Assembly (NCBI RefSeq): GCF_028389875.1
Contig: NC_084663.1
Coordinates: 620,001-684,000 of the forward strand
Length of the DNA stretch: 64,000 nt
From: Rhea pennata
Taxonomy: Eukaryota > Chordata > Aves > Rheiformes > Rheidae
Reading direction: 5' to 3'
The stretch's first letter is position 1. Each line of letters begins with the position of its first letter. This document shows, piece after piece, positions 28,353 to 39,938 of the stretch. The position numbers were made by a program, and so were the translations under genes. The notes under the pieces were generated by a model. It did not search any database and was not told where the DNA came from. It worked only from the letters and a program-made list of their open reading frames with translations.

Positions 28353-28372
28353 CTGTATCGTTCTTTCTGCAG

Positions 28373-28916
28373 ACTTTTCAGTAGTTTAGGAGAACTCAGC
28401 ACCATTTCCCAGCGGAGCTCCGGAACCACCTACACAGTTCGACCTGGCAGTCGCTACCCTGTAACCCGGCGTACCCCCAGTCCTGTGAAGCCTGCTCTGG
28501 ATCGGACAGAGCCTCTCAGCACCGTGCGGCCCTATGGTTTGACCCCTCCCACCATCCTCAAATCTTCCAGTCTCTCCATCCCACATGAGCCCAAGGAGGT
28601 GCGCTTTGTGGTGAGGAGTGTGAGTGCCCGGAGCCGCTCCCCATCCCCTTCCCCTTCTCCAGGGCCACCCCTGCACACCCTCCATCCGCCAAGGCCCTTC
28701 ATGCAGAAACCCCTCCACCTGTGGAACAAGTACGACGTCGGGGACTGGCTGGAAAGCATCAATTTGGTGGAGCATCGAGACAAGTTTGAGGACCATGAAA
28801 TAGAGGGCACGCATCTGCCTGCCCTCACCAAGGAGGACTTTGTGGAGTTGGGGGTAACACGGGTCGGGCACCGTATGAACATTGAGCGGGCACTCAAACA
28901 GCTGGTAGACAGCTGA
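28373..28916 (+). CDS. SHANK3: SHANK3 terminal coding exon with C-terminal SAM domain
   Basis: This exon adds 180 residues and ends at TGA 28914-28916. The acceptor is a pyrimidine tract with a CT run and CAG at 28370-28372. The first base completes the Arg codon begun at 324-325. The order is LFSSLGELSTIS, a basic Ser/Pro linker (RRTPSPVKP), the conserved LTPPTILKSSSLSIPHEPKE and VRFVVRSVSARSRSPSPSPS, then a SAM domain over about the last 68 residues (LWNKYDVGDWLESINL to GHRMNIERALKQLVDS). In this family the SAM domain forms helical polymers that build the postsynaptic sheet and targets the protein to synapses. A longer open frame starting at 28002 is this exon read back into the intron; its upstream part is not coding. 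Confidence 0.95.
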
Positions 28917-30600
28917 CCGTCCTAGGCAGCGCTGGCCTCTTCCAGAGCCACCACATGGGGGGGGGCGTTTCTACTAGACTAATAAAACCCAATTTAATTC
29001 TCTTTCTACTCTGAGCACTGCACTGAAGGGCGAGGAGCCGAGGGGCTCCCGCTCTTTGACACACAGCCCAGGTGTGCCATGCACACGCAGACCCCGCTCA
29101 GCCTCTACCAGACCGACGACGCCTTCGGGAAAAGGAATGTTGCATGAAATACATCCTCTTTTCTGTTTCTCCCAGAGAGTCTGGCCTGTATATCGCTTGA
29201 TGTGCTCTTCCCTAGGGGCGTCGCTGGTGGCAGGAGGGGCCAAGGAGCCACGTCCTGGTGGGCCCGTGCTCCCCATTTCAGGACCTGTGTTGAAGGGTAA
29301 CACCTGGTTTGCCTGTGCTCAGACTAGGGGAACAGGGCAGTGTCGCTGGTGCAGAGGAGGAATCAAGCCTGGTGTAGGGAAGGGTTTCTTAGAAAAGGGG
29401 CTCTGCTTTGGTTTTTCTGTGAGCCAATACTGACCACATTTCACAGGTCCTCGAAGAGGGCTTGTTTGAAAGGCAGTGAAGTGCTAGTTTGCGTGCCGAG
29501 GCAGGGAGTGTAGCGGGCCAAGCCTGGTGCTGCCAGGCCACATCCCGGGCAGGGCCAGGTGGCCCTGGTGAGGAGTCCCGAGCAGCTCAGGCAGCTCCGC
29601 GGAGGTGCATGGTGGGGCGCAGCAGAGGCAGGACCCGGTGGCGAGGGCTGCTGCAGGAGGCAGAGCAGGGCCGTCACTCGGGCTGCCCAGCCCGCGGGCT
29701 GTCGCTGCTGGGAGCAGGGGAGGCTGCCAGAGAGCCCGGCAGTCCCCTTGGCACTCAGACAGGAAAGGGCTCCAGCTCGGAGGTCTCTGTGGAAGGGCCA
29801 TTCCCAGATAAGGGGCTGGGATGACGGCCGCAGTGTCGCTAGACCTGCTCCCTCCTGCAACAGCCACTCATCCCTGGGCAGACCCTCTCCTTAGGCTCCT
29901 CCAGCAGATCCACCCTAGAGAGGAGCAAGCCCGTTGCCAGGAAAGCAAGACGACTGTGCTGACCTTGCGAGAGACTAGCATTTGGACTCTGTGCTCCTCT
30001 GCCCTGTTGCCCTTGGTTTGCCCTGGCAAGAGAGGGACTGAAACCGCATGGATAGAAGCATGTTTGGGGGATGTCAGAGGGAGGCTGGTGGGGAATCCAG
30101 CAAAAAATGCTTTGCCAACGTTCAAAGGGGTGGGGGGGTGGGGGGGAGAGATCTTTTATTTCCTCTTGGTTTGGGGTCTTGTTTCCAAGAGGGACACATT
30201 GATGGATAATATATAATCTCCGTGCATTTATATAGAGAGCAGCTGATGATCTACAAGAGATGATACTGAATTACAGGATTCCCACTCTGTCCTAGTCATC
30301 CTTATTTTGCATCTTTTTAATCAGCTATATATTTGAAAAGAGAGAGCAAATATCTATATATCTATATCTATAGCTATAGCCACCTGATTTTGTTATAATT
30401 TTACTAAATCTATATATCTCTAGACTTGTTGAGATGCTGATGAGGTGGTGCCTGCACCCCTTCCCTGGGACTCTCATGACTCATGGGAGTTTTTAGTGAC
30501 TGACTGAATGAATGTTAAAGTCTTTTTAAAAACCAACAGCTCCTTTCAGACACTCTGGATTTTAAAGATTTAGAAACACAAAATAAAACTTGGTTTTTGG
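28917..30600 (+). other. SHANK3: SHANK3 3' UTR, proximal and middle part
   Basis: Non-coding sequence after the stop codon. Poly(A) signal candidates AATAAA occur at 28981-28986 and 30582-30587. The second follows an AT-rich stretch with TATATCTATATA runs (30340-30420), typical of a brain-gene 3' UTR, and is my preferred proximal end. A G-rich tract lies at 30127-30146. Which signals are used cannot be read from sequence. Confidence 0.65.
30582..30587 (+). terminator. SHANK3: Candidate SHANK3 poly(A) signal
   Basis: AATAAA with a G/T-rich stretch (TTGGTTTTTGGG) directly downstream, as expected for a cleavage element. Confidence 0.6.
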
Positions 30601-33600
30601 GACACACCAAGTCTTCCATCCCCACCAAGCAGAGATGCATGGAGCTGGAGAGCTTCCACTACACTGCAGACACCCTGCACCTCTGGCAGGTGTGGGGCTC
30701 CCATGGCATCAGGTCTTTCTCCTGCCTCCAGTCCTGGAGAGTAATAATCATCATCATACTTAGCAGTTACACCGCACTGTGGCTGGCAAAGTGCTGTGCA
30801 GACTTCAGCACGGGCGGCCGGGCTCGCACCCAGCCACCCGGTGCAAATCCTCTACTTGGCCTGTGCCTGGCGGAGCAGCATGCGGGGGAGCCAGGGAGAG
30901 AGGCAGCAAAGGCAGCACCATGCACTTCAGATCCTGGGCTTGGGCTGGGGTGTTTTCCTGATCCTTCTTTCTGAGGAACCGTGGCAACCAAGGGCCAGGA
31001 AGGCAATGCTGCAGCAGGCTGGCTGCAGGGTCACCAGGGTACAACAGGGCTTGCACAGGTGTGACACGATTGCCTGACAATTTTGGAAAAGTCAGAGCAC
31101 CCCAGGCCAGTCCCATCAGGGCTGTGGCTGCAGGAGGCAGCTTCCCCATCCCCTGTGTGGTCCCCTCACCCCTTGGTGCCCTTGTGTGCTTCTCTCCTTT
31201 CCACACTGCCCCCATAGCATCACCATGCCCAGGCTCAGGGGTGGCCAGGGGCGCAGCCCCAGCCAGCTTAGGAGGGGATGGCTTGGTGACTGGTGTTCCC
31301 AAAAAGCTGAGTCCCCCATGAAGGCATTAACTCTTCTGGTGCTAGAGGGAAGGACAAGGAGGTTCCTTCTGACCCTCACACATCTCCGAACCTTTACAAC
31401 CTTCAGCCAGTGAAAAGGCACAGGCCAAGGATAGGGGCTGCAGCCCCTTCTCCTGCATGTGAGCACCAGGCTCAGGCCCTCTTTGGGACAGATCCTAACA
31501 AGCTGTGGTGCCGTCTCCTTTTCCCTGAGCTCTCTTGCTGGACACAGAGAGGCAAACTCGCCCTGTGCCCAGAATAGCTCTATCCAGAGCTCTCTGGAAA
31601 CCGCTGAATTCTGTGCATTCACTGCACTTCTTCCCCTCCCCAGGCTACATCCCAGTGCTCACAGCTGGGACAGTCACATGGGGAAGGTAAGAGGGGGTTT
31701 TAACCTGTACCTTCTTATTCTGCAAGCAAAAATCCTGCTGTAGATACCTTAGGGTACTCCAGGCCTCACATCCAATAACCTGGTGAGCCAAGGGGCATCC
31801 TAACTGTAATAGTAACCATTGCATCTGCCAAAACCACCTCCTCGTTCACTAGGTTTGCCATCCCTTCCCATCAGCACTCTCCTCCACACCTCCTGTATGT
31901 GCCAACGCAATTGCTGTGTCATTGCATGATTCAGCACCTGGAGCTGGATGCCACAAACCATATCCTGGCCTCTGCCCCTGTGCCTGACTTAATACTCATA
32001 ACCAGTCATTGCCCTTACCCCTCCACTTTGTACCCCAGTTCCATTTGTATTTGCCTCACTGATCCCCATCCCCAGACACTCTTTGTACCTCAGCCATAGC
32101 CCCACACATCTACCCTTACAGCTTCTACATGCTCTCTCCCAAAGCCAACAGCATTCACAGACACGTGCCAAACTATTCCCTGCTTCACCATGCTCAGTTT
32201 CTCATAGCTCACCTCATTCACCATTGCCCAGGTTCCAGCTCCTTTGCCCACAGTCGCATGAAATGGTAATCTCTGGTTGCAAACGCTTGTGAACACACTA
32301 ATCATCCGCAAAGGGGACAGTGGATGCACCAGAGACACCTGCTGTGTCATTGGCAGCATTGCCGTGCCCCGCCAGCACAGTGAGGGCATGCACGCAAATG
32401 CTACCGCCTCTGCGCTTGTATCCCCAGGCACCATGCATACTACTACATCCACTCTCCAGAGACCCACCTGCTCCATGCAGTCGCCTCGCTTGCACCTATT
32501 CTCACCTCTCATGTGCTTTGTAGCACCTGGCTGCACAGCCTGCCACAGCCCTTCCACAAACCCAGACTCACTGCTTGTGCATCGTGTCCTAAATCCCTTG
32601 TGTCTCTCTTCAGGGTGATGCTGCTTCTTCAGCTCCATGCCTGATGAGGTAGCACTGCCATGTCTTGCAGAAGCCCATGAGCATGCGAACTCTCTGTTGC
32701 TCTGCCATATACCAATTCAGCTGCAGCTTAGTCCATGCCTGCCATGTAGCTTGTAGTCAAGGAGACTGAGCCTGAAAGGGCCTTGCTGCATCATCAGGTC
32801 ATGTCCCAGGCTTTGTATCCTACAGTCTCTTTCATAAACCTTGCAAGCATTAAGGTCTCTTAAAAGTTAGTTTGGCTGTTTGTTCCTAATGCTTCTTCTA
32901 GGAAGTTGCTCTGGAGTCTCTCATTGATGTAGAAATGCTCATTTCCAACCTGCATTGTGCCATGGGAATTCTGTGCCCGTTTGTTTGTAACCAGTAACAT
33001 CCTTCACTGGGTCTGTCTGACATTTACATCTGCTACTGGCCTGTGCACTTGTAGAGCTGTGCCTGTACACGAGAGCTTTCTTGGTCATCCCATTGCTCAG
33101 TCTCTCATGCCTTGACTCCAGCTCTCCATTTTAGTACCACCCCTGTGGGCCATTCCCAGCATCATACCTGGCCTCTGTGGTCAACAGCAGTCAGATGTGA
33201 CCACTCAGGGCATCATCAGCTAGAGCATGCTTTGTTTCTGCATGCTGTGGCTCTTCTCCTCTGCCAAACCTCTACCCTGCTGGTGGGTTGTCTTGGCACC
33301 TCCGCTGCCCAGCTACCCTGCTTCCCCAGCTTGGCACTCCTGGTGCACTGCAATCCCTCCCCAGTGCTCTTGATGTCTTCCTCTCCCCAGCCCTGCCCAC
33401 GGGTGCAAGTACTGCCTGCGCCAATGGTCAGGCCACAGGTCATCCCTGACCTGTCACTCTTGCTCTATACCCTGCGCTACTTCTGCCTCCAGCCACCCCG
33501 TGTTCTGCACTCTTCCACAGCCCAACACCTTGCAATGCACCCACCTTCTGGCCCTGTCTTTCTGGCCAGCTCTTCAAACTTACTATGGATTTCATCTCTT

Positions 33601-35939
33601 ACAGTTTCACAACATTTCCATTTCACTCCTAGCTTGTTATTCATCTTACCTGAAAATGATGTAGACCCCAGCAGCCCACACAATCCCATAGCTCCTTATG
33701 CTCCACAGTAGCTCTGCTTTTACAAGGGCCCTGCAGAGCTGCCTCTCTCCTCCATGTTGGAGTGATGTGCAGCTCTGCTGAATGCTGCTCTGGAAAAGTT
33801 AGTGTTACTTTCTGGAGTGATTCTCCCCTAGCACTTCCTTGCAAGTCTCTTCCTGGCCCTCTGGCCTGGGGGAGGCCTGGGGGCTGTGTTGGTTGAAGTG
33901 TTATTAGGTGTGTTATCCTGAGTGCAGGCTGCTCTTTGAGTTCATTCCACGTGAACTCTGGGTCTCTGCTCCTTCTGCAGCTGTTTCCGGGGCAACTGAT
34001 GGAGACCCTGCCTGCATCTGCCTCTTGTTTTAGGAGGCCTGAAGACTGCAGATCATAACTTTTCTGCAGAAAGTTCAGTCTGGGACATGGAAAGCTGAAC
34101 GCCTTCTTGCCATTTCTAAAGAGCCCTCCTCTCTCCTTTCCTTCCCTCCCCAGTGCACTGTTCTTCCTTGGGAGGGCTGGAAATGGTAGATGCACAACGT
34201 CTGCTGCTAGCAGAGCCAGGTGGCCACGCGCTGCCCTTGGAGTGCATCTCAGCTTCCATGATAATAAGCAGCTGCAGCCGTACCTGTGTTGGCAAACACT
34301 GCGTGATCCCTCAACACTGGACTGCGGCATCTGGGCCGTCAGCCCCAGGGACACCACGGCTAGTCCCAGTCAGGTATAACACGAAAGAAGGCGACTTCCA
34401 ACCACACTGTCATACCATCACACCCTGTAGGCTCTGTAGCTGCTCGGGTCTGACAGAAACCGTTGCTTCCCTTTCCTTCCCCTTCCAAATGCAGAGCAGC
34501 AGTGACAGGATCATCTGGGAGACTCTTCCTTCCCACCCCTCCTCCTGAGGCAGGGCTACGTCCCTGCCCATGTCCCTCCTGGATGCATGCACATGGTAGA
34601 GCTGGATGAGCATTGGCTCGGAGCTTTGGAGACAGCACCGTCCCGGGCAGCACCGGGTGCTCACCAGGCAAAGGTGCTCTGCTTCAGCGCAGCACCTTGT
34701 GCTGCGGCGTGTTTCCACCCTGGGCACCTGGGAGGTGGCGGGAAGGCTGGCGTGGGCAGGGGAGGCTGCAGCCCTGCTGCAGGAGTTCACCTGCCGGGAG
34801 GCAGCCTGAGCTGCCCCTCTGGGTCCCGGAGATGTGCTTTAACGTCCAGTGGAAACCGTAGCTGTTCGTGCCAGTCTAAGGAGATGAATAGCTAAAGCAA
34901 GTTCAACAGATCTGCTTGTTTCTTCCTAGCTTCAGACAACAGAATCTCATTTTGTGCCCATTTAAGACACCCTCACAGCCATTCAGTTGGGGAGAGAGTG
35001 AGACAGTGAAGAAAGGCTCTGCTGCCATGTCTGGTCTGGCTGGCAAGCAGTGTGGGTCACCCTGCTCTGCACAGAGCCCCTGCTTTGTGGTCACATTGAC
35101 TTCTAGGGGAGTCACATCCCATGCTTCAGCAGCACACGCCTAGGGCTTAGGTCTTGAGGTCCCATCAGTGCTTGGTTGTGAAGAATGTCTCCTGTATTAT
35201 TCACACCTGTAGAAGTTCAGTTCCAAAACGGTCATGTAACCGGAAGCAATCAGATTGCATAACATCTTGAAGGCCAGTGGTGGCCTTGTCCCATGATCAT
35301 TTCTAGTCTCACCTTGACAGAAATGTAACTTTCCAGCTAATGCAGCTGCTGCTACTTAACTTTTTTTTTCTCAGCTGAAGCAAAGGGGACTTTTTTTTTC
35401 TCATGTGTAGATAGCTCTTTTCTGACTTTATCTATTCTAATTGCATTGGCATCGCCATTCCAAACAACTCCAGACAAAGTGAGACATTTCATTTTGAAAA
35501 GCCATTCAGGAGAAGGCAGAGTAATACAGGGAAAGGAACCCAACCACAAAACCTTGCTGCGAGGTTCATTAGAGAACAACCACACCCCATCTGTCAGGAT
35601 ATCCTGATCGCGTCAGGATCTGCTGCGTGCTGAGGTTACTGTGATTCTCATGGCTTCTCAATGACTTTGGTTATCTTCTGTAAAAAAAATGATACACTTT
35701 TTTTGCTTTTAAGTCTTTTTTTTAAGTTGTTGATATTTTTCTTTGTCTAGACTAAATCCATTAATTCTTGTTCTTCATAAATTTATGTCTATAATTCTGA
35801 CTTGAAAAGAGAAAATAAAACCCAAAGCACTTTGTTCCTGATGGTTAGCAGCTTTTCCAGCTCCAACCATTTCAAAACAGCAACAAAGTGCAGCTTGATT
35901 ACTTTTTCCAGGCACATGTGCACAAACTCTTCATTACCG

Positions 35940-36090
35940 GCATGCATGTATACATGTGCATACACACACACATGCACACGGCCCCTGGGGCACGTGCACA
36001 CTCACACTGACTCTGCATGTGCGTATACAGGCCCACACCCTTGCACACATGTGCGTGAACACACACACAAACACACACACACACACGTGT
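35940..36090. repeat. (CA)n-rich simple repeat
   Basis: Alternating CA/TG-rich sequence with ACACACAC blocks and interspersed GTGCACAC. Low-complexity DNA; open frames over it are composed of His/Thr/Cys repeats and are not genes. Confidence 0.85.
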
Positions 36091-36326
36091 CTAACATTCA
36101 CACTCTTGTTTCTTACCCAGATGAACTCACCTGTGGGTTTTTGTTCTGTTTTTAATTTTACAGGGTCAGTTTGACTTCACCCTTATTTTGTATGGATTTT
36201 CTGAGGAGATTTCTCCTTCTCCAGAGTCATGGAGGTGTGGCCATTCACCTCCCGCCCTTGACGTTGTGATACACATACCCCACAGAGATCTATGTTTCTT
36301 ATATTATATTATTATTATTATTATGT

Positions 36327-36332
36327 AATAAA
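36327..36332 (+). terminator. Candidate distal poly(A) signal
   Basis: AATAAA preceded by an (ATT)n stretch and followed within 40 bases by TG-rich sequence (TGTTCCATGTTGTCTGTCTG), a good cleavage context. It could end a long SHANK3 3' UTR. Confidence 0.45.
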
Positions 36333-36669
36333 TTTATAAGAAAGCTGTGCTATGTTCCATGTTGTCTGTCTGCTCCAGCACTGCCAGCGAGCCGGCCCAC
36401 TGAGGGGCTCCCACTGCCACCAGCCATCCTTGCCAGGGCCCGCAGGTCGCTGCTGCCAGCACCGGCACGGCTCTGCGGGGCCAGCTGGGATGCACTGCAG
36501 CCAGGGCATCCCTGCATGGACAGCGGAGCGGGCTGGCACGAGCAGAGCTGTGCTCATGGAGGCTGCAGCCGGTGGCAAACGTTGGCATCAAGGAACCCTG
36601 GGGAAAGCTGGCAGAGAGAGAGAAAGAGGAAAGGGAAAATTCTGTCCTCCAGCCAGTCGGGAAGAGCTG

Positions 36670-36830
36670 CCCAGGTCCCCACACATGTCCCCAGGTGGGT
36701 CTCCAGGTAGATCCCCAGGTGGGTCCCTGGTGGGCGGGGGTCCTCACGCATGGCCCCAAGCAGGTCACCAGGCAGGTCTCCAGATGGGACTCCACACAGA
36801 TCTCCAGGCAAGTCCCCAGATGAGCGTCCT
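36670..36830. repeat. Short-period tandem repeat (CCCCAGGTGGGTCTCCAG type)
   Basis: About nine imperfect copies of a 16-18-bp unit built on CCAGGT/CCAGAT followed by GGGTC or CCCC. It marks the start of the GC-rich, minisatellite-rich part of the window. Confidence 0.7.
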
Positions 36831-38330
36831 CCCGCAGCACCTTCTCCCGCACACAGGGTGTCAAGGTCACCTCAATGACTGCAGTCGTTTTTTTCCCGGA
36901 CAGCTACATCCTTCATCGACACATGCTCCAGCTCCATGGTGGTGGTCCCAGTTTGACAGCACCAGTCGTGCTCACTGGACTATGCTAATGAGGTACAAGC
37001 ATTGCTCGCTAATTGACTGATAAGCTTTACCCACCTGTTTCTGGGTAATTCTTATCAGATACCAGCACTGGAGATCTCCAACTGAACCACTGCCCCAGCA
37101 GCCTCGGGGCACATAGATGTCAAAAGGCAGGTAAAAAATGCAAATGATACACACACACCCCGCTGTGTGGGATGGCCCTTGCCCAGTGCCACAGCAGAGC
37201 TGGTCCATGACAGATGGGGTGCTGGGCCCGGGCAGTGGCCCCACAGCTGGCCCCACTGTGGTCGCTCGTGCCAGCACGGGGCTGGCAGGGCACGAGAGTC
37301 ATGCCTGGTGGCTGCAGAGGAACAGGACACCTGGGCTGGCCTGGCTCCTGCCCTCAGCACAACAGCAGAGATCAGAGGGGTTGGCATGGGTCCTCCTGTC
37401 CTGCCAGTCCCACCACAGAAGCCCAAGTCCCACCACTGCCCTCTCCTTTGCTCTGCCAACAGAACCCAGCCAGCCCTGCCAGCACGCAGCCTTCCCCATG
37501 GCCAGCATCACCCAGCCCAGCTGTTCCCATGCCGGCTGTCCAATGGCTTATCTGTTCCTGTGTCCAGTCGTCCCTGTGCCCAGCTGTCCCCGTGCCCAGC
37601 TGTCTGCATACGCACCCATCCCACCCATCCCCTTCTCCACGCACACTTGTGCCTTTGCTCAGTCATCCCCTTGCTCAGCCACCCCTGTGTCCTGCCATCT
37701 CCATGCCCAGCTGTCCTGCACCATCATCCATGTGCACTACACCACTCATCTTGGCTTCGTTCCTCATAGCCCTTGGAACAAGCCTGGAGCCTCTCCAGAC
37801 CAACACAAACATCTGATGGTATTTTATAACAACACTCCTTTCCCCAGGCCTAAAGATCAACCCACCTGTGCCAACAAAACCAACCTGCTTTCCACAGGAC
37901 TTGGCACTGTGTCACTGGTGCCCCATGTGTGGCAGGTGATGCCAACAGTCGAGAAGCCCTGCCCTGTGCAGAGTCTGGCCGTGCCCGTGCAGTCCAGCAC
38001 TCATGCTGGCACAGGGGCCGGGATTGCACACCCTATGGTGCAATGCCTGGGGTGCAGGGAGAGCGCAGAGCTGTGGCTCATCTGCCGTGTGCTCTTCAAG
38101 GTTTTTATCCATCAGCCTAACTTGTCTGCTGCCACCCCCAGGTTGCTCTAACATCCCCAGAACTGGGACCATGCACCCCAAACCCCATGGTACACGGTGG
38201 TGCATGCTGCATGCACGCTGCAAGCCATTTTCTGCCAAGGGAGCAAGTACAGCACACCCATCCCTGCACCAGCCCATCCACACCTCCTGTACTCCTCTGC
38301 ACGCCTGCAAGTTCATCCTGCACCTGCAGC
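36831..38330. other. Intergenic GC-rich DNA between SHANK3 and MAPK8IP2
   Basis: No exon with conserved protein wording on either strand. 37520-37720 holds a loose repeat of CCCAGCTGTCC. Open frames here (for example 37138-38151) are rich in Cys, Pro, Ser and His, with no domain wording. No sulfatase-like sequence (ARSA) is present. Confidence 0.6.
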
Positions 38331-38334
38331 TCCT

Positions 38335-39510
38335 GCACACACGTGTCAGTGCACCCCGCACTCCTCACTGCACCTGCAGCTCCTGCACACGTGTCAGTGC
38401 ACCCTGCACTCCTCACTGCACCTGCAGCTCCTGCACACGTGTCAGTGCACCCTGCACTCCTCTCTGCACCCTGCAGCTCCTGCACACGTGTCAGTGCACC
38501 CTGCACTCCTCACTACACCTGCAGCTCCTACACACGTGTCAGTGCACCCCGCACTCCTCACTGCACCTGCAGCTCCTGCACACGTGTCAGTGCACCCTGC
38601 ACTCCTCTCCGCACCCTGCAGCTCCTGCACACGTGTCAGTGCACCCTGCACTCCTCACTACACCTGCAGCTCCTACACACGTGTCAGTGCACCCCGCACT
38701 CCTCACTGCACCTGCAGCTCCCGCACACGTGTCAGTGCACCCTGCACTCCTCTCTGCACCTGCAGCTCCTGCACACGTGTCAGTGCACCCTGCACTCCTC
38801 TCCGCACCCTGCAGCTCCTGCACACGTGTCAGTGCACCCTGCACTCCTCACTACACCTGCAGCTCCTACACACGTGTCAGTGCACCCTGCACTCCTCTCT
38901 GCACCTGCAGCTCCTACACATGTGTCAGTGCACCCTGCACTCCTCTCTGCACCTGCAGCTCCTGCACACGTGTCAGTGCACCCTGCACTCCTCTCCGCAC
39001 CCTGCAGCTCCTGCACACGTGTCAGTGCACCCTGCACTCCTCACTGCACCTGCAGCTCCCGCACACGTGTCAGTGCACCCTGCACTCCTCACTACACCTG
39101 CAGCTCCTACACACGTGTCAGTGCACCCCGCACTCCTCTCTGCACCTGCAGCTCCTACACATGTGTCAGTGCACCCTGCACTCCTCTCTGCACCTGCAGC
39201 TCCTACACATGTGTCAGTGCACCCTGCACTCCTCTCTGCACCTGCAGCTCCTGCACACGTGTCAGTGCACCCTGCACTCCTCTCTGCACCTGCAGCTCCT
39301 ACACATGTGTCAGTGCACCCTGCACTCCTCTCTGCACCCTGCAGCTCCTACACACGTGTCAGTGCACCCTGCACTCCTCACTGCACCTGCAGCTCCCGCA
39401 CATGTGCCAGTGCACCCCGCACTCCTCACTGCACCTGCAGCTCCTGCACACGTGTCAGTGCACCCTGCACTCCTCACTGCACCCTGCAGCTCCTGCACAT
39501 GTGTCAGAGC
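38335..39510. repeat. 48-bp minisatellite, about 24 copies
   Basis: The spacing of GTGTCAG at 38343, 38391 and 38439 gives a 48-bp period, with some 49-bp copies that have an extra C before TGCAG. Each unit has the order CACACGTGTCAGTGCACC, CTGCACTCCTC, then CTGCACCTGCAGCTCC. Most copies keep CACGTG and some carry CATGTG. Because 48 is divisible by three, frames stay open and give apparent proteins of over 400 residues on the plus strand. These are repeat artefacts. The array decays into single motifs by about 39720. Confidence 0.95.
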
Positions 39511-39932
39511 ACCCCACATTGACTGTACCCTGCAGCTTCTGCATGCATTTCAGTGCACCCTGCTCCTCCTGCATGCATGTCAGTGCACCCTGCACTCACT
39601 GCACCCTGCAGCTCCTGCACATGTGTCAGAGCACCCTGCACTCACTGTACCCTGCAGCTCCTGCATGCATTTCATTGCACCCTGCTCCTCCTGCATGCAC
39701 GTCAGTGCACCATGCATACCCTGCTCCCATGCTGGTGCACCCAGCTCTCCTTGGTGGACCCTACTCTCCTCTGTGTGCCCAGCCCACCTCAGTGCAGCAC
39801 ACCCACCTTGTGCTCCCACAGAGCAGGGACCCGTGCACACATATTTGCACACCTGTGGCCCTCGGGGATACCCTGCCTCTGGCACAGCTCTGACAGAGTG
39901 GCCCAGCCCTCACGGTCACACCAAGCATATAT

Positions 39933-39938
39933 TTTATT
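39933..39938 (-). terminator. MAPK8IP2: MAPK8IP2 poly(A) signal
   Basis: TTTATT on the plus strand is AATAAA on the minus strand, 587 bases after the MAPK8IP2 stop codon. This is the first canonical signal downstream and leaves a 3' UTR of about 0.6 kb (roughly 39915-40524). Confidence 0.75.

Larger units (their letters stand above)
326..28372 (+). other. SHANK3: SHANK3 last intron, 28 kb
   Basis: The intron runs from the GT donor at 326 to the AG acceptor at 28371-28372. It is AT-richer than the rest of the window and holds five CR1 fragments (16466-16828, 17497-18890, 19578-20415, 23030-23277, about 25200-25790), a T/G homopolymer junction near 14372-14398, an A-rich run near 22770-22806, a C-run plus CA repeat at 26229-26248 and a CT repeat before the acceptor. 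I found no convincing second gene in it. A splice-bounded open segment at 7636-7780 and a promoter-like motif cluster at 9630-9657 are described under findings. Confidence 0.85.
30601..36350. other. Distal SHANK3 3' UTR or intergenic DNA
   Basis: No coding exon recognised. The stretch near 30738-30800 (ATAATCATCATCATACTTAGCAG, then a GC-box-like tail) resembles ancient repeat tails but is too decayed to classify. 31.9-33.7 kb is C-rich unique-looking sequence with weak internal repetition. 35.3-36.35 kb is AT-rich, with further AATAAA signals at 35814-35819 and 36327-36332 and a CA-rich block at 35940-36090. It may be a long alternative SHANK3 3' UTR. Confidence 0.45.

Noticed and set aside
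28002..28372. N-terminal 124 codons of the 304-codon frame ending at the SHANK3 stop
   Set aside because: This part is intron sequence before a good acceptor at 28372. The Cys/Leu/Ser-rich wording has no SHANK similarity and the CT microsatellite is translated as part of it.
38335..39510. CRISPR-like array
   Set aside because: Regular period but no unique spacers; the whole unit repeats. This is a minisatellite in a vertebrate genome.
30600..39900. Search for ARSA, expected here from the human order
   Set aside because: No sulfatase signature (such as C-x-P-S-R) or other arylsulfatase wording appears on either strand.
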